Source: Bacillota bacterium (lineage in GTDB: Bacteria > Bacillota > Limnochordia > Darwinibacteriales > Darwinibacteriaceae). Taken from it: a stretch of 37,190 nt of DNA. This document shows, in pieces, positions 20,912-28,407 of this stretch (position 1 is its first letter; each line of letters begins with the position of its first letter). The notes beneath the pieces are model-generated. The model worked only from the letters and a program-made list of their open reading frames with translations, ran no database searches and was not told where the DNA came from. The position numbers and the translations under genes are program-made. The stretch covers positions 1 to 37,190 of the forward strand of contig JAAYMS010000064.1 of NCBI GenBank assembly GCA_012521295.1, in the 5' to 3' direction.

Positions 20912-21718
20912 GTGGGTACGGTCATTGTCATTACAAGCGGTAAAGGTGGGGTAGGAAAGACAACCACGACTGCTAATCTTGGTCATGGTTTGGCTGCACT
21001 GGGAAAAAAGGTCTGTCTGGTAGATGCGGACATCGGGCTGAGGAATTTGGATGTCGTTCTAGGCCTCGAAAACCGGATTGTTTATCACCTTCTAGACGTG
21101 CTCGAAGGGCATACCACTATTTCCAAGGCTTTGATCCGCGATAAACAGTATGGGGAGAATCTTGTTCTTCTAGCTGCAGCTCAAACAAGGGAGAAAGATG
21201 CGGTCAACCCTACTCAGATGCGTGAGCTTATGCTCGAGCTCAAGCAAGAATATGACTATGTCTTGGTCGACTGCCCTGCAGGAATTGAACAAGGTTTTCG
21301 GAACGCGATTGCTGGGGCCGATAAAGCCATTGTAGTTACCACCCCAGAAGTATCTGCTGTAAGAGATGCCGACCGCATCATCGGCCTGTTAGAGGCCGCA
21401 GAGCTCTACGAACCCCAATTGATCGTGAATAGGGTAAGGCCAGACATGGTTCGCAGAGGCGATATGATGGACATTGATGATATCGACGATATCCTCAACA
21501 TTAAGATTTTAGGTGTTGTCCCTGATGATGAAAGCATCATCGTTTCGACTAACCGGGGTGAGCCAGCTGTCAATGATCCCAAGTCAAGGTCTGGACAAGC
21601 TTACCGCAACATATGCAGGCGGATGGAAGGCGAAGACGTGCCGCTGATGGACCTGCAGAGCGAAGGGTTTGTACAGAAGTTCCTCAGAAAAATTGGCGTT
21701 GGCACAGCAAACCGGTAA
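20912..21718 (+). CDS. minD: Septum site-determining ATPase MinD
   Basis: A 268-residue deviant Walker ATPase that binds the membrane as an ATP dimer and carries MinC. The Walker motif is GKGGVGKTTT with signature Lys11; the conserved VDADIGLRNLDVVLGLE and DCPAGIEQGF motifs are present. The C-terminal amphipathic membrane-targeting helix is FVQKFLRKIG. GTG start with GAGGAGGAG close upstream, 12 bases after minC. MinE follows, so pole-to-pole or membrane-wave dynamics are expected instead of DivIVA-only placement. Confidence 0.97.
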   Translation: MGTVIVITSGKGGVGKTTTTANLGHGLAALGKKVCLVDADIGLRNLDVVLGLENRIVYHLLDVLEGHTTISKALIRDKQYGENLVLLAAAQTREKDAVNPTQMRELMLELKQEYDYVLVDCPAGIEQGFRNAIAGADKAIVVTTPEVSAVRDADRIIGLLEAAELYEPQLIVNRVRPDMVRRGDMMDIDDIDDILNIKILGVVPDDESIIVSTNRGEPAVNDPKSRSGQAYRNICRRMEGEDVPLMDLQSEGFVQKFLRKIGVGTANR

Positions 21719-21733
21719 GAAGGGGGGATCAGC

Positions 21734-22006
21734 ATGTTAGAGTTCTTAGCGCGGCTTTTGGGTACACAAGACGGCAGCAAGACCAAAGCTAAGGAACGGC
21801 TCAGATTAGTATTGGTCCATGATCGGTCCAGTTTGTCCCCTGGCCTTTTAGATTCCCTTAAAGAAGAGCTGATCCAAGTGATCACGAAGTATATGGAAAT
21901 CGATGAGTCGGGTCTGGAAGTCAATCTAGATCAGAGCGATGAGTCAGTAGCTCTGGTAGCAAATATTCCGGTCAAGAATGTCAAGCGTTCGGTGCCGCGT
22001 GACTAA
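21734..22006 (+). CDS. minE: Cell division topological specificity factor MinE
   Basis: A 90-residue protein that stimulates MinD ATPase and releases it from the membrane. The N-terminal amphipathic helix is MLEFLARLLG, the MinD-contact segment is AKERLRLVLVHDRSSLSP, and the C-terminal dimerisation domain includes LEVNLDQSDESVALVANIPV. ATG with AAGGGGGG upstream, 15 bases after minD. MinE in a spore-former is a feature of many Clostridia and absent from B. subtilis. The min operon appears to end here, with a hairpin region following. Confidence 0.95.
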   Translation: MLEFLARLLGTQDGSKTKAKERLRLVLVHDRSSLSPGLLDSLKEELIQVITKYMEIDESGLEVNLDQSDESVALVANIPVKNVKRSVPRD

Positions 22007-22010
22007 GTTA

Positions 22011-22063
22011 TCATGAATACCTCTTCTCCTTAATATACTTCTGTAGGGAGTATAGGAAGGAGA
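22011..22063 (+). promoter_or_regulatory. Sigma-E-like promoter overlapped by a hairpin that masks the next SD
   Basis: AATATACT (22032-22039) matches 6 of 8 bases of the sigma-E -10 consensus CATACAMT; 14 bases upstream TCATGAA is a partial -35. The same DNA forms a hairpin: TCTCCTT (22025-22031) with AAGGAGA (22057-22063) and TATACT (22034-22039) with AGTATA (22049-22054), separated by an AA/GG internal loop. The SD AAGGAG of the next gene is in the 3' arm. Confidence 0.45.
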
Positions 22064-22071
22064 GATGCGGA

Positions 22072-22314
22072 ATGGCATGGCAGTTTATCCGGAATATGTT
22101 TTTCGCACTGATTATCTTCCTCGTGATCGGTCTCATAAGCCGGATTGATCTGCCTGTCACTCAGCCTGTGGAAGAGTATATTGCATTTGTAATCAGTACC
22201 GACATGAGTCTCGATCCCGTGGCCGAGAAGTTAGGCAGAGTTGGAGAGCTTATGGGTCAGTGGGACCTAAGTACGTTGGTGCAGGGTCTGCCAAGGATAG
22301 AGATCAGGCGGTGA
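22072..22314 (+). CDS. Small membrane protein in the SpoIVFA position
   Basis: An 80-residue protein with one N-terminal transmembrane helix (about 8-24, NMFFALIIFLVIGLISR) and a short outer tail of about 55 residues with no recognisable domain. The SD AAGGAG is nine bases before the ATG, and the stop is 4 bases before the SpoIVFB-like gene. In other spore-formers spoIVFB is preceded by spoIVFA, a membrane protein with a C-terminal LytM domain that holds the protease complex. Position and topology suggest that this is a minimal or reduced SpoIVFA, but no sequence similarity was established. It could also be an unrelated small regulator of the protease. Confidence 0.6.
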   Translation: MAWQFIRNMFFALIIFLVIGLISRIDLPVTQPVEEYIAFVISTDMSLDPVAEKLGRVGELMGQWDLSTLVQGLPRIEIRR

Positions 22315-22318
22315 CCCA

Positions 22319-23203
22319 ATGCGCGTCGGAACATATCTGGGGATTCCTCTTAAGGTCAATCCCCTTTTCTTTATGCTCTTGTTAGGTGCAGCAGCCTTTG
22401 GGCTCCTTCTTGAGGTGCTGCTCCTGTTTGCAATAGTCTTCTGGCATGAGACTGCTCACATTTTGACTGCCAAAGCTCTCGGCCTCGATGTAACCGAAGT
22501 GGAACTCCTACCCTTCGGCGGTGTAGCGCGCCTTGAAGCCCTGCTCCAGACTAACCCTGGCTTAGAATGGAAAGTTGCCATTGTTGGGCCGTTGAGCAAT
22601 CTACTGCTCATTGGGCTAGTCTATGGCGCTAATCTATATTACTCTCTTCCGTCTGAATGGTATGAATTCATAGTGCTCACGAGTGGTGGTATGTGTCTCT
22701 TCAATCTCCTGCCTGCTCTTCCACTAGATGGAGGAAGGGTACTGCGCAGTATATTGGTAAAGCGCCGCGGTTTTCGTGAAGCGACTGAATTAGCTGCACT
22801 AGTTGGGCAGGGACTGGCAGCCCTGATGATTTTGTGGGGCGTTTACACGCTCTATCTTGGCTATACGGGTGGAGCGGTTTTCATCGCTCTAGGAGTATTC
22901 GTGTTTACTGCGGCTCGCAGTGAACGGAAGAATGCCATTTATATCCTCATGCGCTATCTGACACACAAAAAAACCGAAATTCGGCTGAAGCGGGTAATGC
23001 CACTTCATCAGCTGGTTGCCACTACCGAAAGCAGCGTAGGTGAGGTTGTGGGCAGGTTTCAGCCTCCAGCATACCACATTGTTTGGATAATGGATCTTGA
23101 CGGAGCTATCTTAGGATTCGTGAGCGAATTGGAACTGATTAATGCATTATTTGCAGGCGGGACTCAAATCAAAGTTGGGACACTGGTGCGAAATAAGATA
23201 TAA
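22319..23203 (+). CDS. spoIVFB: Site-2 protease family M50, SpoIVFB-like
   Basis: A 294-residue intramembrane zinc metalloprotease. The zinc motif is H43-E-T-A-H47 (FWHETAHIL) in the first core helix; the third ligand is Asp137 in LPALPLDGGRVLRS. The C-terminal region (about 215-285, MPLHQLVATTESSVGEVVGRF) resembles a degenerate CBS domain, the ATP-sensing part of SpoIVFB. In B. subtilis SpoIVFB cleaves pro-sigma-K in the mother cell after a signal from the forespore. The position after minCDE and behind a SpoIVFA-position gene supports the name. No sigK is in the window. ATG start, with the upstream stop at TGACCCA. Confidence 0.85.
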   Translation: MRVGTYLGIPLKVNPLFFMLLLGAAAFGLLLEVLLLFAIVFWHETAHILTAKALGLDVTEVELLPFGGVARLEALLQTNPGLEWKVAIVGPLSNLLLIGLVYGANLYYSLPSEWYEFIVLTSGGMCLFNLLPALPLDGGRVLRSILVKRRGFREATELAALVGQGLAALMILWGVYTLYLGYTGGAVFIALGVFVFTAARSERKNAIYILMRYLTHKKTEIRLKRVMPLHQLVATTESSVGEVVGRFQPPAYHIVWIMDLDGAILGFVSELELINALFAGGTQIKVGTLVRNKI

Positions 23204-23228
23204 TACTGTCGAAAGGATGTGCTGAATA

Positions 23229-25085
23229 GTGGAACGTCAAGACTATAGGATTCTGTCCAGTGTCAGCAAGCCCGCACGTTATACGAACAACGAAGTGAAC
23301 GCGGTGCATAAGAACTGGTCAGAAGTGGATATAAAGATCGCCCTTGCTTTCCCAGACGTATACGAGGTTGGGATGGGACATTTAGGATTTAAGATCTTAT
23401 ATTCGATTATCAATAATCGCGAGGATGCCCTAGCCGAGCGAGTCTATGCGCCTTGGGTTGATATGGAAGCTGAACTTCGCCGGGCAGATCTGCCGTTGAC
23501 AGCCCTTGAATCGGGACAGGCCATAGGCAAGTTCGATCTAGTAGGTTTCACACTGCAGTATGAACTGAGCTATTCTAATATCTTGAACATGTTGGACCTA
23601 AGCCGCATACCGCGGCGGTCAGCGAACCGGGGCGAGGATGATCCGTTGATCATGGCAGGTGGCCCATGTGCGTACAACGTTGAGCCGATTGCTGATTTTC
23701 TCGACTTCGTTGTGCTTGGCGAAGGTGAAGAAGTCATTCACGAGATCATCGATACCGTGAAAGATGCTAAGCAACAAGGCCTGTCGCGCCGCCAGACTTT
23801 GGTTCGCCTGAGTAAGCTGGACGGAGTGTATGTACCTAGTTTCTACGAAGCGCAATACGATTCCGAGGGGAACTTCACTGGCATACGTACCCTGGAACCC
23901 GGCGTTCCTTCTGTGATCACCAAACGGGTGTTGAAGGACCTTTCTAAAGCTGAATACCCCGACAAGTTCGTGGTTCCTTACGTTGACGTGGTACATGACA
24001 GAGTTATGGTAGAAGTGCTGCGCGGCTGTACACGTGGCTGCCGCTTCTGCCAAGCTGGGATGATCTATAGGCCTGTCCGTGAGCGGGATCCGGAACAGTT
24101 GAAGCAGCAGATCCGGGCTCTTGTGGAATCAACTGGGTACGATGAGATTTCTCTGACATCGCTCTCTAGTGGTGACTATACCTGCATTGAACCATTAGTA
24201 ATGGAGCTCGTTGACGAGTACAAGGATCAGGGGATTGCCGTTTCTCTGCCATCGCTGCGTGTTGATTCGTTCGCCATTGAGCTGGCGCAGGAGATGGAGA
24301 AGGCTCGCAAGACTGGTCTGACCTTCGCTCCCGAGGCTGGTACACAGCGGCTTCGGGATGTGATAAACAAGAACGTGACTGAAGAAAACCTCTACGACGT
24401 AGTACGCGGTGCCTTCGCAGCAGGTTGGTACAGTATAAAGCTGTACTTTATGATTGGCCTTCCTACCGAAACTTTCGAAGACCTAGATGGTATTGCCCAA
24501 CTAGCCCACGAGGTGCTGCGCATTGGTAGGGAATACGGCACCAGCGCTCGGCGCCCGGAAGTAACGATCAGTGTGTCCTCATTCGTACCTAAAGCTCATA
24601 CACCTTTCCAGTGGGAGCCGCAGGACAGTAAGGAAACATTAAAGGAAAAGCAAGCTTACCTCCGTCAGAAACTGCGCCGTCCGGGAATCAGGTTCAACTA
24701 CCATGATGTTGAAACTAGCTTTTTAGAGGCTGTTTTTGCAAGAGGCGACAGGCGCCTTGCCCGGGTTCTCGAGCGGGCTGTAGACATGGGATGCCGCTTC
24801 GACGGTTGGGACGAACATTTCCGGCCCGATGTTTGGGAAAAGGCCTTCATTGAATGCGGCATTGATCCACATTCATACGCAAATGCCGAGCTGGACGTTG
24901 ACGCTCCCCTGCCCTGGGATCATCTCAGCCCTGGGGTGAAAAAGCGCTTTCTCGTTAACGAACGAAAGGCTGCCTATGGCGAAAGAACAACAGATGACTG
25001 CCGTTTTAGTCACTGCTCTGGATGTGCTGTTTGCTTTGATTTGAAGGTGGACAATGATTTGGTGAGGGTGGGTTCAAATGGCTGA
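23229..25085 (+). CDS. Radical SAM protein, TIGR03960 type
   Basis: A 618-residue radical SAM enzyme of unknown reaction. The N-terminal part (ALAFPDVYEVGMGHLGFKIL onward) has the Rossmann-like fold often annotated as B12-binding. The radical SAM cluster motif is C267-x3-C271-x2-C274 (RGCTRGCRFCQAG), followed by the TIM-barrel core. A second Cys group, C591-x4-C-x2-C-x2-C602, near the C-terminus may bind another Fe-S cluster. The next gene overlaps by 8 bases and encodes a DUF2344 protein, to which this family is fused in some bacteria. With RNase G next, a role in RNA or ribosome modification is possible but unproven. GTG start. Confidence 0.9.
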   Translation: MERQDYRILSSVSKPARYTNNEVNAVHKNWSEVDIKIALAFPDVYEVGMGHLGFKILYSIINNREDALAERVYAPWVDMEAELRRADLPLTALESGQAIGKFDLVGFTLQYELSYSNILNMLDLSRIPRRSANRGEDDPLIMAGGPCAYNVEPIADFLDFVVLGEGEEVIHEIIDTVKDAKQQGLSRRQTLVRLSKLDGVYVPSFYEAQYDSEGNFTGIRTLEPGVPSVITKRVLKDLSKAEYPDKFVVPYVDVVHDRVMVEVLRGCTRGCRFCQAGMIYRPVRERDPEQLKQQIRALVESTGYDEISLTSLSSGDYTCIEPLVMELVDEYKDQGIAVSLPSLRVDSFAIELAQEMEKARKTGLTFAPEAGTQRLRDVINKNVTEENLYDVVRGAFAAGWYSIKLYFMIGLPTETFEDLDGIAQLAHEVLRIGREYGTSARRPEVTISVSSFVPKAHTPFQWEPQDSKETLKEKQAYLRQKLRRPGIRFNYHDVETSFLEAVFARGDRRLARVLERAVDMGCRFDGWDEHFRPDVWEKAFIECGIDPHSYANAELDVDAPLPWDHLSPGVKKRFLVNERKAAYGERTTDDCRFSHCSGCAVCFDLKVDNDLVRVGSNG

Positions 25086-25752
25086 TCTGATGCGTTTTCA
25101 GTTTACCAAGGGTGAAGAACTGCGTTTCCTATCCCATTTGGATCTCCTTCGCACCTTTGAGAGGGCATTGCGGCGTGCCCAGATACCGATGGCTCTGACA
25201 GAGGGTTTTCATCCCAAACCAAAGCTGAGCTTTGCGTCTGCTTTAGCCGTCGGAATCACCAGCCAAGCCGAGTACGGCGATCTGGTGTTGGCAGACGAAA
25301 TGACTCCCACTGAGTTCGCTACACGTATGAATGCGGTGCTGCCTCCCGGCTTAAAGATCTTGCGCGCGGGTATAACGACTGAGAAGGTGCCGGCCTTGAT
25401 GTCCATGGTCAATGCCGCTGCATACCGGGCAGAACTGGAAGGAGATAATATATCGGGAGAAACCGTTGAAGAGGTGCTTTCGGCGGAAGAGTTGCTCGTT
25501 GAGCGTACCACTAAGAAGGGGGCACGTACGGTCAATATCCGTCCGCTGCTTTATTCTTTAGACATCAATGGCGGAGAACTCAAGTTCAGCTGTGCGATTG
25601 GCAGTGTGGGAAACCTCCGGCCTGAAGAGCTGCTCAATCTGCTTGGCCTGCAGTTCAATGATGTCATGTTGGAACGCACTGGACTGTACATCAAGACAGA
25701 TAACGGATTGTGCGACCCCTTTACAGGGATTGAGGTCTCCTATGGAAACTAG
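25078..25752 (+). CDS. DUF2344/TIGR03936 radical-SAM-linked protein
   Basis: A 224-residue protein of a family found next to or fused with the TIGR03960 radical SAM protein. The family start is clear: MRFQFTKGEELRFLSHLDLLRTFERALRRA, followed by GFHPKPKLSFASALAVG. The function is unknown. The ATG overlaps the radical SAM gene by 8 bases and its own 3' end overlaps the rng start by 11 bases, so the three are translated from one message. It resembles part of a tRNA- or RNA-associated fold only by neighbourhood, not by any motif I can name. Confidence 0.88.
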   Translation: MADLMRFQFTKGEELRFLSHLDLLRTFERALRRAQIPMALTEGFHPKPKLSFASALAVGITSQAEYGDLVLADEMTPTEFATRMNAVLPPGLKILRAGITTEKVPALMSMVNAAAYRAELEGDNISGETVEEVLSAEELLVERTTKKGARTVNIRPLLYSLDINGGELKFSCAIGSVGNLRPEELLNLLGLQFNDVMLERTGLYIKTDNGLCDPFTGIEVSYGN

Positions 25753-27217
25753 AATTGCCATTTCGGCGCTTCTTGACCAGATCCAAGTTGGTCTGCTCGA
25801 AGATGGCCGTCTAGCAGAATTCTATATTCAGCGAAGCGATCAGCAGCGCGCTGTGGGAAATATTTACAAAGGGAAGGTCGAGAACGTTCTGCCAGGTATG
25901 GATGCAGCGTTTATCGACATCGGCGGCGGCAAGAACGGCTTTTTGCACGTCAGTGCTCTGCCGGTCCCTCCTGAAAAACAGGATCTACCGATTGAGCGCC
26001 TGCTCCGCAAAGGGCAGTCCATCGTAGTACAGGTGGAAAAGGAACAGGTGGGAAGTAAGGGCCCTAAACTCACAGCGAAGATCACCTTACCTGGACGGTT
26101 CGTGGTTTTGCTTCCTAATGAAAATCATCTAGGCGTTTCTCGTCAGATTAATGAACCAGGCGAAAGGGAGCGTCTGCGGGAGTTAGGGCAAGCGATGAAA
26201 CCCGCAGATATGGGGCTGATCATCCGTACCGTGGCTGAAGGCTGCGATGCAGAACTGCTCGAAGAGGACTTAGCGTTTCTATTAAATGAGTGGAAACAGC
26301 TCGAGGAACGGGCCAGCCGGATGCCGGCGCCTGCACTTCTTTACCAAGATTCTTTGGTGTATCGTGTCCTGCGCGACTTAGTAACGGACAATGTTACCGA
26401 AATCATTGTTGACCGCCAAGACTTGTATGATACAGTCGTCGAGGGATTAGGAAGCCTTTCGAAGCAGCCATCGGTGAAAGTAACCCTGTATGAGGGGAAG
26501 ATACCTCTCTTCAGCCACCTTGGTCTGGCCAAACAGCTAGAAATGGCCCAGAAGAAGCGTGTTTGGTTGGACTGTGGTGGATACTTGGTCATCGATGAGA
26601 CAGAGGCACTGGTGAGTATTGACGTCAACACGGGCAAGTATGTCGGTACCGGTGACCTGAACGAGACCTTTCTCAAGACAAATCTGCAGGCGGCTGAAGA
26701 AATCGCTTGGCAGCTTCGGCTGCGCAATATCGGCGGTATTATTATCATTGATTTTATCGATATGGATGATTACGAAGCACGGCAGCAGGTTCTTGCCCGT
26801 TTGGAAGAAGCACTAGCGCGCGACAAAACCAAGACACATGTCCTGGGCTTTACTCGTTTGGGATTTGTAGAGATGACTCGCAAGAAAACCAAGCGCATTC
26901 TTTCGGAAGTGCTTCAATCGCCCTGCCCGCACTGTGATGGGACAGGCAAAGTACAGTCTGCCGAGACGCTAGCGGCTGGAATTGTCCGGGAGATTCATTC
27001 AGCAGCATTGGAGCCTGAAGTAGAAGCGATATTGGTCAAGTCCAATCCAGAGATTGCGGGTTATCTGATTGGACCCTCCGGTACGAACCTGGCTGTTCTG
27101 CAGGCTGCTATTGGAAAGAAGATCTATGTGCGTGGTATTGAATCTCTCGCGCGCACTGAATATGAGGTTATTTCTGGTACCGCAGAGCATATTGCGAACC
27201 TTACACAAATAGTTTGA
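25742..27217 (+). CDS. rng: Ribonuclease G (RNase E/G family)
   Basis: A 491-residue endoribonuclease acting on rRNA precursors and mRNA. An N-terminal S1 domain with RNase H-like insert (NIYKGKVENVLPGMDAAFIDIG) leads to the DNase I-like catalytic domain with metal ligands Asp294 (SIDVNTGKYVG) and Asp337 (IIDFIDMD). Their 43-residue spacing equals that in E. coli RNase E (D303/D346). The zinc-link C395-PH-C398 is in CPHCDGTGK. The track ORF starts 58 codons early, inside the DUF2344 gene. ATG 25742, six bases after GAGG, begins METRIAISALLD, the family start. There is no long RNase E scaffold tail. The stop overlaps the rplU promoter. Confidence 0.95.
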   Translation: METRIAISALLDQIQVGLLEDGRLAEFYIQRSDQQRAVGNIYKGKVENVLPGMDAAFIDIGGGKNGFLHVSALPVPPEKQDLPIERLLRKGQSIVVQVEKEQVGSKGPKLTAKITLPGRFVVLLPNENHLGVSRQINEPGERERLRELGQAMKPADMGLIIRTVAEGCDAELLEEDLAFLLNEWKQLEERASRMPAPALLYQDSLVYRVLRDLVTDNVTEIIVDRQDLYDTVVEGLGSLSKQPSVKVTLYEGKIPLFSHLGLAKQLEMAQKKRVWLDCGGYLVIDETEALVSIDVNTGKYVGTGDLNETFLKTNLQAAEEIAWQLRLRNIGGIIIIDFIDMDDYEARQQVLARLEEALARDKTKTHVLGFTRLGFVEMTRKKTKRILSEVLQSPCPHCDGTGKVQSAETLAAGIVREIHSAALEPEVEAILVKSNPEIAGYLIGPSGTNLAVLQAAIGKKIYVRGIESLARTEYEVISGTAEHIANLTQIV

Positions 27218-27242
27218 CAGGGTCGCGGCAGGATGCTAAAAT
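27214..27242 (+). promoter_or_regulatory. Sigma-A-type promoter of the rplU operon
   Basis: TTGACA at 27214-27219 and TAAAAT at 27237-27242 are separated by 17 bases. The -35 overlaps the TGA stop of rng (27215-27217). Transcription should start near 27249. Confidence 0.85.
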
Positions 27243-27248
27243 TATGGA

Positions 27249-27385
27249 TGTAGGTTTGTGCCCTTATGGGCCTGCCGAAACCGCTCAGGCCGGGTTTCCT
27301 AAATGGACAGGTAGTGGGTTCACGCCTGAAACATTCTTCGGAATGTACCTTGGGTTGGCGAGTCTGTGGCTAAGGAGGTGGACCA
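27249..27385 (+). promoter_or_regulatory. Structured 5' leader of rplU (ribosomal protein L21 leader type)
   Basis: About 137 bases of untranslated RNA precede rplU. A GCCC/GGGC hairpin comes first. AGGTA (27309-27313) pairs with TACCT (27346-27350) around a branched region that includes a perfect ACATTC-TTCG-GAATGT tetraloop hairpin (27331-27346; one base shared with the outer stem). The position matches the L21 leader motif known upstream of rplU-rpmA in Bacillota, thought to let L21 repress its own operon. The ORF listed at 27214-27453 is an accidental reading of this leader. The family assignment rests on position and visible pairing, not on a covariance search. Confidence 0.65.
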
Positions 27386-27697
27386 ATGTACGCTGTTGTC
27401 GAAACAGGTGGCAAGCAGTATCGTGTAACCGAAGGCGATACCCTGTTTGTTGAAAAGCTTGATGTAACCGAAGGTGACCAGGTTGTTCTCGACCGTGTTC
27501 TGCTCGTCAGCAAGGACGGTGAGGTCAAGGTCGGTACTCCTTACGTTGAAGGAGCAAAGGTTGTAGCTCAGGCTGTGAAACAGGGCAAGGGCAAGAAGAT
27601 TATTGTCTTCAAATACCGTGCCAAGAAGAACTACCGCAAAAAGCGGGGTCATCGTCAGCCTTACACCAAGCTTGAGATCAAAGCTATTCAGGCCTAG
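27386..27697 (+). CDS. rplU: 50S ribosomal protein L21
   Basis: A 103-residue ribosomal protein that binds 23S rRNA near L20. The N-terminus [17 protein letters not shown] and the C-terminal basic stretch [19 protein letters not shown] are diagnostic. The SD is a near-perfect AAGGAGGTGG upstream of the ATG. It is the first gene of rplU-prp-rpmA and probably the autoregulator through its leader. Confidence 0.98.
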   Translation: MYAVVETGGKQYRVTEGDTLFVEKLDVTEGDQVVLDRVLLVSKDGEVKVGTPYVEGAKVVAQAVKQGKGKKIIVFKYRAKKNYRKKRGHRQPYTKLEIKAIQA

Positions 27698-27702
27698 TTC
27701 AA

Positions 27703-28035
27703 ATGACTAATGCCGTTTTGTTTGTGTCGAATGATGAGATTAAGGGTTTCGAGATAAAAGACCACGCTGGATACGCAGATTATGGGCAGGACATTGTCTG
27801 TGCGGCTATTTCAGCACTGAGTCAGACAGCAGTAATGGGACTGACGGAAGTCGTGGGAGTAGAATGTCAGGTAGAGATTCGCGAAGCTTATCTTGCTTGC
27901 CGCTTGCCACGAGACATTTCTGCAGAGGTCTGGCAGCAGAGCCAGGTTGTTTTACGCACCCTGGCCAAGGGGCTGAAGGCCATTGCGGCTGAGTATCCAG
28001 ATTATCTTAGCGTTAGGGAGGTGCAGTCGCTGTGA
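27703..28035 (+). CDS. prp: Ribosomal-processing cysteine protease Prp
   Basis: A 110-residue protease (YsxB family, formerly DUF464) that removes the N-terminal extension of ribosomal protein L27 in Bacillota. The catalytic pair is His21 in [11 protein letters not shown] and Cys33 in [10 protein letters not shown], with the same 12-residue spacing as in the characterised S. aureus enzyme. It starts five bases after rplU with no strong SD, which suggests re-initiation and lower output than the ribosomal proteins. It ends in a GTGA overlap with rpmA, its substrate. Confidence 0.95.
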   Translation: MTNAVLFVSNDEIKGFEIKDHAGYADYGQDIVCAAISALSQTAVMGLTEVVGVECQVEIREAYLACRLPRDISAEVWQQSQVVLRTLAKGLKAIAAEYPDYLSVREVQSL

Positions 28036-28316
28036 GAATAAATCTGCAGTTGTTTGCTTCCAAAAAGGGCGTGGGCAGCACTAAGAACGGCCGGGATTCG
28101 ATTGCCAAGCGCCTTGGTGTTAAGCGCCACGACGGACAGTATGTTACCGCCGGCAGCATTTTGGTTCGGCAGCGTGGTACCAAGATTAAGCCTGGTGTTA
28201 ACGTAGGAATCGGTAAAGACGACACTCTATTTGCCCTGACTGATGGTTACGTTGCATTCCAGCGGAAGGGCAAGAATGGTAAACAGGTAAGTATTCTAAA
28301 AGAGGTAACTGCTTAG
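28032..28316 (+). CDS. rpmA: 50S ribosomal protein L27 with cleavable N-terminal extension
   Basis: A 94-residue ribosomal protein whose mature N-terminus reaches the peptidyl-transferase centre. The protein starts MRINLQLFA before [14 protein letters not shown], so cleavage by Prp is expected after Ala9, matching the LQFFA-S type site of other Bacillota. GTG start overlapping prp by four bases, with AGGGAGGTG upstream. A strong terminator follows 12 bases after the stop. Confidence 0.97.
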   Translation: MRINLQLFASKKGVGSTKNGRDSIAKRLGVKRHDGQYVTAGSILVRQRGTKIKPGVNVGIGKDDTLFALTDGYVAFQRKGKNGKQVSILKEVTA

Positions 28317-28328
28317 TTTACAGATGAG

Positions 28329-28364
28329 AATCCCTTTTGTGCGTTCGTGCAAAAGGGATTTTTG
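28329..28364 (+). terminator. Intrinsic terminator after rpmA
   Basis: A perfect 11-bp stem, AATCCCTTTTG (28329-28339) with CAAAAGGGATT (28350-28360), has a 10-base loop and a short T-run. It separates the rplU-prp-rpmA operon from obg, though partial read-through may supply obg because no strong promoter is seen after it. Confidence 0.9.
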
Positions 28365-28407
28365 TCCATTATGCAATCGCATAAGTGCGTGGAAGAAGGG
28401 ATGTACC

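Noticed and set aside
25568-25741. N-terminal extension of RNase G in the ORF track
   Set aside because: The extra 58 residues overlap the DUF2344 gene and do not resemble the family; ATG 25742 has a good SD and family start.
27214-27453. 79-residue + strand ORF before rplU
   Set aside because: It starts in the -35 box and runs through the structured leader into rplU in another frame; no SD.
28324-28407. N-terminal extension of Obg in the ORF track
   Set aside because: It would be translated through the rpmA terminator; Obg homology begins at TTG 28408.
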